A DNA stretch of 64,000 nucleotides from Amoebidium appalachense (Eukaryota; Ichthyosporea), in contig CAVNZM010000001.1 of assembly GCA_963693365.1 (NCBI GenBank), forward strand, positions 14,446,001 to 14,510,000, read 5' to 3'. The notes under the pieces are model-generated. The model was given only the letters and a program-made list of their open reading frames with translations, made no database searches and was not told the origin of the DNA. Shown piece after piece: positions 1-42,963 of the stretch. The position numbers were made by a program, and so were the translations under genes. Numbering within the stretch: position 1 is the first letter of the stretch; each line of letters starts with the position of its first letter.

Positions 1-187
1 TGGGTGCAGCAGATAGATAAGATGTAATGTGTGTATCTTTCCACTGAGTGCCATCATATGTAGACACATAGCCGGGATACCTTTGAGCTTGGCAAAGGTA
101 TGGTGAGTGTGTACGGTAACGTACGTGTTTGCTGTTATGTGGGCTGTGTGTGTGTGTGTGTGTGTGTGGACTTTTTTTTTTTTTTTT

Positions 188-219
<32 letters not shown>

Positions 220-871
220 GGGAGGGAGGGGGGGGGGGGGTAGGGGGAGGGGAGGGGGGGGGGGTAGGGAGGGGGGGGGGGGGGGGGGAGGAGAATGTCG
301 ATTCTATCTGCGAAAAACCTTGGCATAACATTATGGCTAGCATGCGCCCATAGAATTTTCAGATAAGGCCACTCTTTGGTTTGTTGGTTATAATAGCTGT
401 TGAAAATGGAATAGTGTGGTTTTGCCACGTATGCATGTACGATTGAAACATAAATTGGCTGGAACCTAATGCGACAAACTGAAGAGTTATCTAGAAATAA
501 AATTGTGTCTCAGGCCCCCAGCTAGGGCCACAATGAATATGTATCTAGCATATGCATATGCAATAATCATTGAGTTATGAGTTTAAGTTATGAGTTAAGA
601 TGCATATGGATTGGTTGGCAAATCAAATCCCTTCATGGAATCAGAAAAGCTCTAGGCATCCAAAACTTATCAAACATTTACCAGAACATGTGCACAGCCA
701 CACGTGCATGAACACCCGTATATACACCAGTGTTAATAGATTATGACCATCTTGTGCAAGAATATTTGAGGCCCCGCTTTCACAGGTCACTCACTTTTAA
801 GATAATTATATATAACGTACAGGTAAATCGAGGGTGGTTCCTCGGCCGTAGGTTTCGTTAACCAACCCCCC

Positions 872-911
<40 letters not shown>

Positions 912-937
912 AACACATACCCACCGACCACCACCAC

Positions 938-980
<43 letters not shown>

Positions 981-1024
981 ATCCCCCTGCCCCAACTAGG
1001 AAACGTTCCCACAGGACGGGAGAG

Positions 1025-1056
<32 letters not shown>

Positions 1057-1225
1057 ACAAAACACACACACACACACACACATACACCTCTCTCCTCCTC
1101 CTCTCCCGTCCTGTGGGAACGTTTTCTAACTTTGGGGTAGGGGGGTGTTTTTTTTTTTTTTTTTTTTTTTTTTCTTTGGTGGTGGTGGTCGGTGGGCGGG
1201 TGTTGGGGAAGGAGGGGAGGAAAGG

Positions 1226-1262
<37 letters not shown>

Positions 1263-1705
1263 GCCGGGGTGGGGAGTGTTTGCATCAGTGCACTGCATAC
1301 CCCTTGTTGCTTGAACTCCGTGCCATGTTTGCTCAGACTGACAGGCCAGAGCACGGCCAGCCTCCTATTATTGAAAGCACCCTCACACACAATCACGTAC
1401 TGGTATAGACTCACTCAGTGCTGCGCACAGACACGCGCACATTGCAACACAAACACACAAAGTATGATAGTGTATCACCTTATAACACAGCTCGGGGCAA
1501 CCACCAGACACGCACAGAAATCTGAAAAACTTGCGCACACATACCGTAACACGAGAGCTCGAGAGCTCAAGAGAAGGAGAGAAAGAGAGAGAGCTCGAGA
1601 GAGGCCCGGTGGGAGGTAAGGAGGGGTAGAGAGGGAGGGAGAGATAGAGAGAGAGCTCGAGAGAGGGAGGGAAGGAGGGAGGGAGGTAATGAGGGGTAGA
1701 AAGAG

Positions 1706-1784
<79 letters not shown>

Positions 1785-1897
1785 GAGGGGGAGAGAGAGA
1801 GGAGAGAGATCTGATAGAGAGAGAGAGAGAGATTCAGAAACACGCAAGAGGCTAGGGTGTGGCTACGTGTGTGTGTGTGTGTGTGTGGGTGGGTGGG

Positions 1898-1931
<34 letters not shown>

Positions 1932-2867
1932 GCAACGGGAGGCCATGGGGAAGGCCTAGATAGAGGAATTTCAATTTTTCGACAAATATAAATCATGCTG
2001 CAACCACCTGATTATTATTCCGAGTCTTACAACAATTTCAGCCGGCCAAAGCGGCAGAATATCACAAGCAATTATACTTCATATTTCGACCATTCATGTG
2101 ATAGCATCAACTACCAATTTAGGCTAATGTCACAATTAAGGTAAGAACTAGCATGCATCACACCAGGAACATAACATTAGTTCCCTAACAGTTACCTTAC
2201 AATCGCAACCACGATTACCAATCGCTATTCATCCTAACATGTTAGACTTTCAAGAATATCAGAATCACCTGCATTATCAGCAAATTGAATATCAATCAAT
2301 CAGCGGAAGGGAAAGGCCAAAAAGAAAAAAGAAAAGAAAAAAAAGGAACACCGATGAGTAACCCTCGTCAGACCAAACGTGCGTGGTGGCGCAACAACAA
2401 TCCCCCAAAACAAAAACAAAAACAAAAACAAAAAAAAACAAGCTACGTTGCCCATAACACACCACTTGTTTAAAAAAATACTACAACCTATTTAAAGTTA
2501 ATCCACTAATTTCTACTGATACAACACCTAGCCTACCTGCCGGCTCCACCGCTGCCCAAGCCACTTTCATCCCGCCTAAAAGTCGAGCAAAAGCACATCG
2601 AATCATGCACGACGCAAACTTTAAGGACTGGGTTTACAGTTTAAAAAACTCAAAGTTATCGAAGGGTTTGCATTCCTGAATCTCACTACTGAATTCAAAA
2701 AAACCACTATGGAGGCACAAACAAAAGCATCGAAAAAGCGGATGTCGTGTGTGCATGTGTGTGTGTGCTTGTGTGTGTTTGTGAGCGCGCGCGTGCGTCT
2801 GTATGATTGCAAGAAAACTAAGTACGTGGGTGTGCTTTGCACCCCAATACACGCTTTAATAGCAGTT
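1..2867. repeat. Repeat-dominated left flank, no gene recognised
   Basis: About 2.9 kb with no convincing coding exon. It holds a GT block leading into T and G runs (about 151-290), a C/A-rich inverted repeat (about 868-1262, listed separately), GA-rich sequence with a (TA)n block near 1,711-1,751, and a G run at about 1,899-1,931. Between these are AT-rich unique stretches (about 360-790 and 1,980-2,700) in which I see no splice-flanked open frame. The short open frames here are low-complexity translations of the repeats. Some of the sequence just left of 2,868 is probably the 3' UTR of the minus-strand gene that ends there. Confidence 0.7.
868..1262. repeat. Long inverted repeat (arms about 160 bp) built on C and A tracts
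   Basis: The left arm (about 868-1024) reads C run, CCA-rich stretch, A run, then a unique core around 982-1024. The right arm (about 1098-1262) is its reverse complement in the same order: unique core, T run, GGT-rich stretch, G run. The core GGAACGTT/AACGTTCC with CACAGGACGGGAG is nearly identical in both arms, so this is more than low-complexity complementarity. The spacer of about 75 bp is C and CA repeat. Confidence 0.8.
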
Positions 2868-14705
<11,838 letters not shown>

Positions 14706-15306
14706 ACACGTCCCTTTGTTGCAGACGGTGAGTTTTCCGGTAAAAAAAAAGAGAAAAAAGTAAAGTAGGGTATTCCTTGGACTTCAATTCAGAGTGTTTT
14801 CGGGCCAATTCTGGCGAGGGAATGAGGTTGTCAAACAGTATGAATATATTTTGACTGTGCCCGATTTAATTAAAACTGGCGGTTGAAAGTTCGCGCTGCC
14901 ATGCAGAGTCGGGGTTCGTAAGAATTCAACATGCTTGTCCAAGTGCGCAGTATGTTGGACCCCGTGCGACTCTAGGGAACTAAGAAAAGCATTTACTAAT
15001 GATTCCTACAGCCTCGTTGATGTAATCAGAGTCAGCATAGCTACAGTAACTGCTTCACATCCACTGTGCAGGTATGATCAGCCGAACTGATGAATCGAAT
15101 CAATCAGTATGCAACCATACCATTTGAATGCCCTCCTACACAAGTGCATGCCTACTAGCTCTATCACAACCAGAAGTTATAGCCACTCAACATGTGATAC
15201 ATAACAGAAATTCACTTTTAGGAACTCAAAGCAGCGTCACCTGCTTGAAATCGAGTGAGTCGGACTGTTCCCGGTGCAAGGATCAAGTACTTTGCGGGAT
15301 CACGGG

Positions 15307-15466
15307 GAGTGAGCCGCTTCGCGTGGATCTAGATATCTAAATATCTGGATTGATAAATTTACTTATAACACTTCCGCAATCCGATCAATCTGTTAAATTT
15401 CTAAAGCATAAAGTCTAGATTTCGCCGAGTATTTAGATATTTAGATACACGCGAAGCGACTCAGTG
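15307..15466. repeat. Short inverted repeat, MITE-like
   Basis: The arm 15307-15346 (GAGtGAGCCGCTTCGCGTG then ATCTAGATATCTAAATATC) is repeated as an imperfect reverse complement at 15431-15466, leaving a loop of about 85 bp. No flanking target-site duplication was established. Confidence 0.65.
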
Positions 15467-16655
15467 TTTACATGCACGAGGGTATGCGCGGTATGTGCTC
15501 GAAAGCTAATCGTGCATTCCATATCCTAAAATGGCAGGCTAAACGTGAGCCTAGCGTCATGCGAATACCCGATCACAGCGGTTCGATTCATCAATCGGCT
15601 TGGACCCGAATCACTGTATCGTATTGCCTGGTACATATAGGTGCGATTATATCAAATCTAGCTTTATCAAAAAACATAAGTATTAGGCAATTTTTAGCTC
15701 TTTTCTGTAATTTATAATAAAGGCTACCGGTAGCTGATGTACATAAATGTATCATGTGATGCGGTCAGGCCAACTTTCGTGTACTAACCGAAACAGCGGC
15801 TCGACTCGGCAGGCCATTTTCAGGCAGCCGTTCAGGAAGTTGTGGCTGGCTCGGGAAGTAGCCGAGCGGGTTCGTGAAGTAGGTAGGTAATTGGCTGGTT
15901 TAGCCCTTTTTTGGCCCAGGAAGTGCATTCCGATCATCAGGAATGCGGAAAAACCATTTCCTGAATAACCGGGGATAAACTACAAGTCTCCAACCGCTGG
16001 CTTACGTAAGTGGCCGGGGCCGCCTACGACGCTGCGGCTGGGTCATTCTGACTGTAATGACCAATCAAATCGCTTTTGATGTCATGACCAATCGCAATGC
16101 TCACAAGTTTTAAAGCGATCATCTAATCTCAATATATAAAAAAAGCCTAGGAAGGCATATCATGTTTTCTTTTTACTAGTAGACTGGGTTGACGTCATTT
16201 TGAACCTATCGCCGCTCGTAAAGCCAGATCCGATTACGCGAGATCAAACCTTGTCTAATTAGTGACTGTCGCCTGCGGGTATGTTAGCCTAGCCGCAGGG
16301 AGACAGCACCAGAGTGACCAGGGGTGAACTGAGTGACTGGGATCTTCACTCAATTTTCTCCGAGATCGCCTCTAATTGCGATGGTATGCACTGCGTGCCA
16401 TATGCACTGCATGAGTCATATTCATCAGAGGCACAACCATGGTGTGTCACGTGGGCGGCAATCGGACACACGTGTACATATCATCATGTGCGAACACGAC
16501 TGGGCTGTTCATGCAAGGACAATTGTGTGTGGTGCGGTGTATTGTACACCATGGTATGGAGTGTTAAACTATTAGGCTACCGTCGTGGTGGGTGATGGAG
16601 CACTGTGCAATAAAGACCCAGGGCACACACGCGCGCGCGCGCGCGCAAAGGCGTA

Positions 16656-17070
16656 TTGTGTACGTACGGTGTCTGCCACCTACTGAGATGGCTCCTTATT
16701 ACATTCAGCGAACACTGGACTCTATCGAACCATTGAGGCGCCGCGACAGAAAGCTTGCACGCGGTCGCGAGAGTGTAAGGAAAAATCGCCCGTCTGCAGC
16801 GAACGTAAAGTTCATCGCAGCGCGTGCACACCGTCAGTATGTGTGAGGTACGGTGTCTCACACGTACTGACGGTGTGCACGCGCTGCGATGAACTTTTAC
16901 GTTCGCTGCAGGCGTTTCCTTACACTCTAGCTAGATCTCGCGACCGCGTGCATGCTTTCTGTCGCGGCGCCTCGCCTCGAGGTTTGATAGAGTCCAGTGT
17001 TCGCTGAATGTGTAAGGAAAAATAAGGAGCCATCTCAGTAGGTGGCAGGTACGGTGTGTACGTACACACG
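16656..17070. repeat. Fold-back (palindromic) element, arms about 190-200 bp
   Basis: The segment from TGTACGTACGGTGTCTGCCA (about 16659) to about 16850 is followed, with almost no spacer, by its imperfect reverse complement ending near 17069. Shared blocks include CACCTACTGAGATGGCTCC, GAACACTGGACTCTATC and the central GTGTGCACGCGCTGCGATGA. Scattered substitutions and small indels separate the arms. No transposase is encoded, so it is a non-autonomous fold-back element or an inverted duplication. Confidence 0.85.
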
Positions 17071-17173
17071 TGCACACGCACATGATTGTGCATTCAGAGT
17101 ACTCATGATCACAAACACACCATGACAGGCCATTCGCAATGTTCACACACCGTATGATAAACATGCACCATTT

Positions 17174-17230
<57 letters not shown>

Positions 17231-17415
17231 CACACCAACACACACACACACACACACACACATCCACATGTACACACACACGCACGCACGCACGCACACA
17301 CGTGTACACACATGTACACAAAAACGTGACACACGCACACACTGACACGCACACATGACACACGCATACACGCACGCACGCAGCTCACGCACGCACGCAC
17401 AGGCACACGCACACG

Positions 17416-17510
17416 TCAGACTATGGCGGTTTTTTTGGACAGAAATTATTCGCGAAAGTCACACACGCGAGTCCGGATGATTCAGGACATTTGTTGGCGA
17501 GCCGGGCCCG
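17416..17510. repeat. Dispersed repeat R1 (copy 1)
   Basis: This stretch (ACTATGGCGGTTTTTTTGGA ... GAGTCCGGATGATTCAGG) matches, in reverse complement, the stretch at about 25750-25830, roughly 8 kb away. The match spans about 80 bp with a few mismatches. It may be the terminus of a mobile element. Confidence 0.75.
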
Positions 17511-18012
17511 GTCCTGGCCCGGCCCGCCGTTCAGTCGCCCCGCCATATGCCGCCAGCCCGGCCCCCCTAGTTAGCCCGCTTTTTCGATCCAGTCCTACCA
17601 TATATGGTGAACCTTGTGCCCTTATATGGGTGAGTCCGATCCTGAGATCCAATCAAATAGATTCAAAAAAAGTTACCTTTTTCGGATGCGAATCAGAAAA
17701 ATGATCCAGAAACGGTTTGGGCCACCCTCTTGCGTCCCCAGTAACCCGTGGGCCGCGAACAATTTTTACTGGCATTTGACCCAGAACGAATCAGAGCTAA
17801 CCCAATGGCCGTAGCAGAAGTCCAACGGTTATCTTCCTCATGCCTTATTAGGCGACATCAAAACACACAATAACCAGAAACACACTAACAACAGCGACAA
17901 TAATGTACAGGGGATACATAGATTATATAATTTTAAAATAAACTTCCATAAATTATTGATTGTATTAAGTAAATTTTCACTGACATGACAATTGCTCCTA
18001 TGAAAACCACAG

Positions 18013-23025
<5,013 letters not shown>

Positions 23026-23559
23026 CATTGGGGTAAAATGGATACACCAACTAGGCAAACTCTGTGACAACATAGGCAATGCAATTGGATATGGAAGAAG
23101 GTTGCTGGTACTGTTAAACTACTTTAAGGATGGGAGGACAAATAGGACCATCACGGCCATGACTAGAATTAGGTATGCATAGATGTTGTTGTGGTCACCA
23201 ACCCCTGGTTATGCAGGCGCATAACGATGCAGGTGCATTATAGGCAAACACTACCAAACACAACACATATGTATTCTTAAGGAAAAACATGTAAGTGATT
23301 AGAAGAACAAAGAGTCGTATAGCACATCGCCACAACAAGTAAAAAGTCGCTGAGAAACTGCCCTTTTGATAATGGTGAACCAGCCACCATACACAGAAAC
23401 CCCCCTTAAACACTTACACATACATATAGAAGATGATTCAAGTTCACCGAAAATTCACCCAAACAAACAACACCCCCTTGCTCCCCCTTGTTATGCATCC
23501 ATGCCTGGCCTCCCCACCCGGCTCACAGTCTGCATGCCGAAGGCTTATGCGGCCCCAGT

Positions 23560-23650
23560 GTGTGTGTTGGCGCCGACAATTATTACCATATTAGGGCATA
23601 ATCCCCTAAAAAGGGAGTTGATGACTATAACACACAAGACAAGAAATATA
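23560..23650 (+). repeat. Dispersed repeat R2 (plus orientation)
   Basis: The segment TTGGCGCCGACAATTATTAC through the CCCTAAAAAGGGAGTTGATG region matches, in reverse complement, the sequence at about 25678-25765. Over about 88 bp there are few mismatches. It includes the palindromic GGCGCC. Confidence 0.8.
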
Positions 23651-24510
23651 ATTCGCTTTGCAAGCAAAGCTCATAAATCGGCCGCCCGGTGTCGGGAGAG
23701 CCCTAAAATTTTAAAAAGAGAGTGGGGAGAAAGGGGTGGGAAGGGGGTGAGAAGAGAAAAGTGGGGTGGAGGGGGGGAAGGGAAGGGGGGGGGGGGGGGG
23801 GTGAGAGAAAGAGAAAAGGAAACGAAAAGGGGAGTATAGAGTTTCGGTAGTTATTTAGGAATTTGGGGATATAGAGGGGAGGAGGCGAAGAGGGGAACAG
23901 AGGGAGAGAGATAGCAAATGAAGTGAGGGAGAGGGAAGAGTGGTGAGGGCATCTTTTTTTTTTTACTGGGGGGAGGGGGGGGGGGGGGATTTGGGGGGGG
24001 GGGGGGGGGGGAGGAGTGTTTAAGAAAAAGAGTGAGCGAGACTTTGATGTTTCGCAAAAATTTTATTGATTTTTGGACGTGAGTAGGGGAAAAACAACAT
24101 TTTATTGTTTTTTGAACGTAAGTAGGAAAAAAAAAAGTTCGTTATATCGTATTATATTATGATCGAAAAATGGAAAAGGGGGATCAGAACTCTTCCCCAT
24201 CGATTGGGAAGAAAACTGAGAGAGAAGCAGCGAAGGAGGGGGGGAGGGGGAGGGGGGGGCGCGGGGGGGGGGGGGGGGAGGGGGGGAGGGAGGAGGGGGA
24301 GGGTGAAATATTCAAGAGAAAGAGTCACCCGGTCGTCACGAATATTTTATCGATATGAGGGCGTCTATTATTATAAAACAAAAGATAAAAAAGGATCGGA
24401 AACTAAAAAAAGAACCAAAAAAACCCTCCAAGTTTGTATCATTTTGGTATTTTGTCAATTCGTTGCTCTAGTTGAGTTTACCTAAGCCGTAAACTACTAA
24501 CATATGGACC

Positions 24511-25602
24511 TTAATCCTCAAGTTCACCGTTGTTAAATCCTATACCATAGATTTCTTCAGCAACCATATATATCTCTCTTGCTTCACAAACATGCTTTGT
24601 TCCCATGAGCATATCTACTGCTTTCGCTCTGGTAACCCCTAAAACATTAAAAGCACAGTCAAAATGTTGCCCTGAAACATCATGCCGATAATAAAGATGT
24701 CCATCATCTAGTCTGACAATGCTAGGCATTCCACTGCGCCTCTGAAAACAAACAGCACTATCTCTTCCACCAGCACTCCACCTTTTGGTTACACATATCC
24801 CTTTACTATGTATGCGTTTATTTTTTTCCCCGTGTTTCAGTTGCCAATAAGAAACCCATGCACAAAAACATTTTTGTCCCTGTGTCTGACTTCCTCCTCT
24901 ACAGCGCACAAGCGAAACATCTTTAACAGGATAACAACACCTTAAGTGTAACTTAAATAGTATACGCCAACATAAAAACTTCCGCAAGCAAACAACACTT
25001 TTTCGACAACAAAAAAAATCTCCTCTTCGAAATAAACCTATACAAATAGACAGTTGCCGAAGAGTGCTTACTGCTTTTTCAACAAGCATACAAGCCTCAC
25101 CCAAAACACCAAACACACTCAACACAGCAACATCAACATTGCCAAGCATCTGTACCAAAAAATAAACCAGTACTATACAAAGACATACTATACACAAAAA
25201 ACCTCCCAAACACCAATGACATCCATACCGTTTCTTCTCATATTTCGATTTCAGTTCTTTCCAATGAGCACCGCATTCAATACCATTTCTGTTTGTTCCG
25301 AACTTTATTTCTTCACCCGCAGAAAATTCTTGATCAAAAAAACCAAACCACTTTCTAACACCATACAGCATAATTGTCACCACAACAACACATGCCATCT
25401 CTGCAAAAACATCCTTCCATCCCACCACATTTTTTCGCAAACACTCGCCAAGCTGCTGAAAAATACTGTCAGAATTCATCTTCGTTCTTCGACACTCCAC
25501 ACTGTAAATTGTAAATCCGCTTTGAACTGAACGTTTAGCATGCGTTACCTCTTGTTTTATACCCAACACACTACGAGCGCGGTATGCCGGAGCATTCCGC
25601 AA
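24511..25602 (-). CDS. Intronless 363-residue ORF, predicted membrane protein of unknown function
   Basis: A single open frame lies between inverted copies of repeat R2. It is AT-richer than the other genes and has no flanking microsatellite introns. A downstream methionine (MNSDSIFQQL) is the more natural start. Hydrophobic segments VVVVTIMLYGVRKWFGFF and, further on, GGFLCIVCLCIVLVYFLV look membrane-spanning. The middle is Cys-rich (for example FFCCRKSVVCLRKFLCW) and the C-terminal third is soluble-looking, ending FNNGELED. No transposase, integrase or reverse-transcriptase motif is visible. It may be cargo of a mobile element or a protein of an unfamiliar element family. Confidence 0.5.
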   Translation of the reverse strand: MRNAPAYRARSVLGIKQEVTHAKRSVQSGFTIYSVECRRTKMNSDSIFQQLGECLRKNVVGWKDVFAEMACVVVVTIMLYGVRKWFGFFDQEFSAGEEIKFGTNRNGIECGAHWKELKSKYEKKRYGCHWCLGGFLCIVCLCIVLVYFLVQMLGNVDVAVLSVFGVLGEACMLVEKAVSTLRQLSICIGLFRRGDFFCCRKSVVCLRKFLCWRILFKLHLRCCYPVKDVSLVRCRGGSQTQGQKCFCAWVSYWQLKHGEKNKRIHSKGICVTKRWSAGGRDSAVCFQRRSGMPSIVRLDDGHLYYRHDVSGQHFDCAFNVLGVTRAKAVDMLMGTKHVCEAREIYMVAEEIYGIGFNNGELED

Positions 25603-25675
25603 ATTGTCAAACGATCATTAATTGGCGGAAGACGCTTCGCCTCGGCGGCCGACTCTTCCTAGGTCCAGCTTTGCG

Positions 25676-25830
25676 CAACTGGTCTTGTGTGTGTTACAGT
25701 TATCAACTCCCATTTTAGGGAATTATGCCCTAATATGGTAACTATTGTCGGCGCCGACACCTGAATCATCCGGACTCGCGTGTGACTTTCGCCAATATTT
25801 TTTGTCCAAAAAAACCGCCATACTTCAGTA
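25676..25830 (-). repeat. Dispersed repeats R2 and R1 side by side (minus orientation)
   Basis: Positions about 25678-25765 are the inverted partner of the 23.56 kb R2 copy. They continue directly into an R1 copy (about 25750-25830) that pairs with the one at 17.42 kb. R2+R1 therefore looks like one element terminus, of which the other two sites hold partial copies. Confidence 0.75.
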
Positions 25831-26799
25831 GTACGGCAATGACTGGGTTTGCTTGCATGCATTCTGTAGTTGTGTTTTCCTGTGTGTCCTGCCACAACTA
25901 GGCCACCTTATTAGCGAGCTAGAGGCATTTTCTGCGGGTTTTCTAGGGGCCGGGCCCGTGGATATTGTTTTCTCGTTCGGATTTGGTCTGCATATTGCTC
26001 ATTAAAGGGCTGACTTGCTTGCTGTGCCCCGGTAGGTTTTGAGGGGGGCCTGTTGGGAAGCAGCAGTAATGATGTCTTCTTGCGGAGTGTGGTCTGGTCA
26101 ACATCGATGCGTCTGACTAGTTGGAGCAAACTAGTTTCACGCATACACGTGTACTTGTACCTTTGCCAGCTGGTGTCCTTTGGTCACTTGTTTTATTTTT
26201 CTTACTTCATCGCCTTGGCTTTTTCGAATTCGGTCACTGGTGGTCATGTAGCCTGTGGCTACACGTTACCTTCATATCAACTGATCAATAAATCCCAGTC
26301 AAGAGAAATTTTTTTTCCCTATTACGATCGCTTGAATCCGCCACTGGCGGCAGCCAAGTCCGACCCTCAAGCTAATTAGCCGCGGTTCTTCAGCGAGGTT
26401 TCGCTTGCGCTTTGTACCTTTTCTCTGTGGGTTTTCTCAACAAAAAATATAATTCTGTTGTACACAGGGGTATTGCGTGATGTTTTATTCAAACTTTGCT
26501 TTCAAAACTGTGGCCCAAGAGTTCAGGATCTTGACTTTAGAGCTCCCTCTTCGCTCCCTTCCTGACTTCCTCCTACAGCCCGCTCAGCAGGCGGACGTTT
26601 CTCTTCAGAGACGTTCTAGAAGCACCCTAAAGGTGCTTTTGTTTACATAGGGTCCTTTTTAAATTTCGCAACGCCTGCGTTCTAAAGCCACACGTTTGTT
26701 ACGTGCATGGCACAGAACCGCCGTTCTGTAGTCGGTTCCTCCAAGGTTATAACTGGGACCTTACCCTGCACATCATGCAACGAGCACATCCTGTTCATA

Positions 26800-27080
26800 G
26801 AAAGACCCTGCCTTCTCCGTCGTTTACCGTGAGTGACCTTTTTGTACCATAGGTCGTATTGTGTTAAAAGAGGCTAACAGATGCTGTGGCTTCGCCGCAC
26901 CTTGTGGGGCTTGCGGCTGTTTTTGGCTGCTTAGCCTTGCAGGCCAGGCTGCCTTGCTGCCCGGCAAATCACATGTTCATGTGTTAGGCCAGCCCAGCCT
27001 GCTATGAATAAAGGAGCCTGCTGTGTACCACACTCAAGCATTGTATTCGAAAATTCATACCGCTGAGTAAACACAAAAGC
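26800..27080 (+). mobile_element. Possible LTR or retroelement end
   Basis: GC-rich, hairpin-prone sequence is followed by AATAAAGGAGCCTGCTGTGT (near 27005) and an AC-rich end. That order resembles a U3-R-U5 poly(A)-signal region. No second copy, primer-binding site or ORF was found in the window, so this is only a suggestion. Confidence 0.22.
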
Positions 27081-27529
27081 TACCGGTTTTGCACGGGACA
27101 CCCATGAGAGACAGCGCTCGCACTACGCGTACGATCGACCGCCACCGCGACCACCGGTCCGCAAAATCTGCAAGTACCTATGATAAAATCGGTCGATCGG
27201 TCGAGAGCCAGATTCCAAGTCTAGAATTAGACATCAAAATACGTTTTCTAGAACTCGCGACCTTACTACTTTTAACGAGGACTAAAGCTTGTTTTTCACT
27301 AGTAAACAGCCTTTGAGGCATTATGAAAAGTTGTTATAAATATTCTAGGCCTTATATCGACACCTAACCTGTTAGGGTCCTCGGACGGGAACGCGATTGA
27401 AAAACAAGAAAAATCGTTATTTTGGCTTAGAAGACGTAAAAACCTTGTAGCCCAGGGAGATACACATGCACACATACACGTGTGCACACAAGCATCGGTG
27501 CCCGTATCGCTCGCCACAATAATATATTG

Positions 27530-27684
27530 ATTACTCAATTGCACGATCAAGACACAACACACACACACACACACACACGTACACACACGTACACACACAC
27601 ACATTTTGATTACTCAATTGCACGATCAAGACACAACACACACACACACACACACACGCACATGTACACACACACACGCACACG

Positions 27685-27730
<46 letters not shown>
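27530..27730. repeat. Duplicated unique segment with CA repeats
   Basis: TGATTACTCAATTGCACGAT followed by CAAGACACAACACAC occurs at about 27530 and again at about 27606. Each copy is followed by CA repeats, and a longer CA block runs to about 27731. Confidence 0.85.
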
Positions 27731-27734
<4 letters not shown>

Positions 27735-29227
27735 TGCATCCCCTGTCCATGGCACACAAACCTGAGCTCTTCTGTATATTTTTCAGTTTTATTTTCTTGT
27801 GTCTCTTATTCGATATCATCCGTGTCCGTACGCGTCTTTCTGAACTGCGTTTTCGAAAGCACGGCCACACTGTAGTGGCTGACAGTGTGGCACCAGACAA
27901 GAGAGATGCACCGCAATCGCCCCCCGTGAGTTTTTTTTTTTTTTTTTTGCATACACCATGTTAAACTAAGCACAATAAATCATACTTAGCAGAATTTAAC
28001 AAAGAATTCACGAGGATCCTGGCACCTATACCCACATTAATATTACTAATTGTACTTGCCAATGGTGTACGTATATAGTGAACTTCGAAACCATGCCCGG
28101 GCCTTGGTAACTGTATAGATAGCAACAACAGAAGGGATCATATTGCACTTTATTGGCCGCTCCCTCCGGCCAATCCGAAAACACATCATGTGCCCCATAT
28201 GCATGATATGTACAACATAATACAGATGATCATGAGAGACACCCCCTTATTAATGTTAACTACTGAACGGGCACAGCTGCTAAACCACAGACCTTACAGA
28301 CAACATATCCTCCATGTGCGTTGAGCGCTACAAACTCATTGATGCTAGCTATTATCTGATTGCACACCATTATATATCATATCATGTATATTCAAATGCC
28401 AGCTACCGTAAAATGCACAATGTCATCACCATACAGTATGTATACGTACGTACACCAAGACACAGTTGATTCACAGCGTAATATAACCGGCAACCGATGA
28501 TGAAGGTTTCAGAAAGGAATGATGAAGATTTCAGAAAGGAAAAAAGGCATTGACCGGTATAAAAACGAATGAGAAAGTTGGAATATGCATATGGTAGAGT
28601 TCAGTAATTATCATAAAATCACGACTTCCAATTTGCCCCTGCAACCGTTGTAATAGTTGTTGCGGCACACAAACGGCCGCAAATTAGCATAAACTAAGAA
28701 GACATTACAAATTACGAATAAAGCCACTCAAACTGTTATGAATACAATGGTATTGCAGCGTCACATTAAAAAAATCATATACAATATATGGAATTTGACG
28801 TATACCCTTGGCACACCATGACTCCAAGAGCTTCAAGAGTTAGTTGCCGACGAATGCGTGTGTGTAAAGCGTGTGACCAGTCTTTGCTAACCTACAGGAA
28901 CGTGTAATACGGCATAACAACCAATATAGATACATATAAAAACCAATATGAATGTGTGCACATTGCAACCCTATATATGCATAACGAGAGTTTTCAATGC
29001 TAGGTGGCGGCAAGTGCATATGCGTGTTAACGTACATACGTGCATCGAGAGAAAACCTGTTGAGTCAACAATCATTCTCAAAGGTCCATCACACACGCAC
29101 ACCCAGTAAGTTACGAAATGTTCAACATATCAGTTCTGTGGTGATGGTGGTGGTGGTGTGAATGGGTGCATGTGTGTGCGCGCGCACGTGTGTATGTATG
29201 TGTGCACGCGCAAGTGTGTGTGTTTGT

Positions 29228-29274
<47 letters not shown>

Positions 29275-29420
29275 GGGGGGGGGGGTCCATGCACTGGCAT
29301 ATGTATGTGTGCACGTGTATGTGCGTGTGTTTGCGCGCATGTTTTTTAGCGTGTGTGCGTGTATGCGCACGTGTGTGTATTGCTTTTTTTTTTTTTTTGG
29401 GGGGGGGGGGGGGGTTTAGC

Positions 29421-42963
<13,543 letters not shown>

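Larger units (their letters stand above)
14706..18012. other. Intergenic interval with inverted-repeat elements, no gene recognised
   Basis: Mostly unique, non-coding-looking sequence. The recognisable contents are a small inverted repeat (15307-15466), a large fold-back element (16656-17070), a CA block (about 17175-17262) and one copy of a dispersed repeat (about 17416-17510). Short open frames here have no splice context or familiar motif. Confidence 0.6.
23026..29420. other. Intergenic interval rich in mobile-element fragments
   Basis: This holds the inverted R2 copies and the enclosed ORF (23560-25830), a possible retroelement end (about 26,800-27,080) and a duplicated CA-rich segment (27530-27660). 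It also holds AT-rich unique sequence (27,960-29,110) with a small tandem duplication near 28,498-28,545. Apart from the 24.5-25.6 kb ORF I see no gene. Confidence 0.55.
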
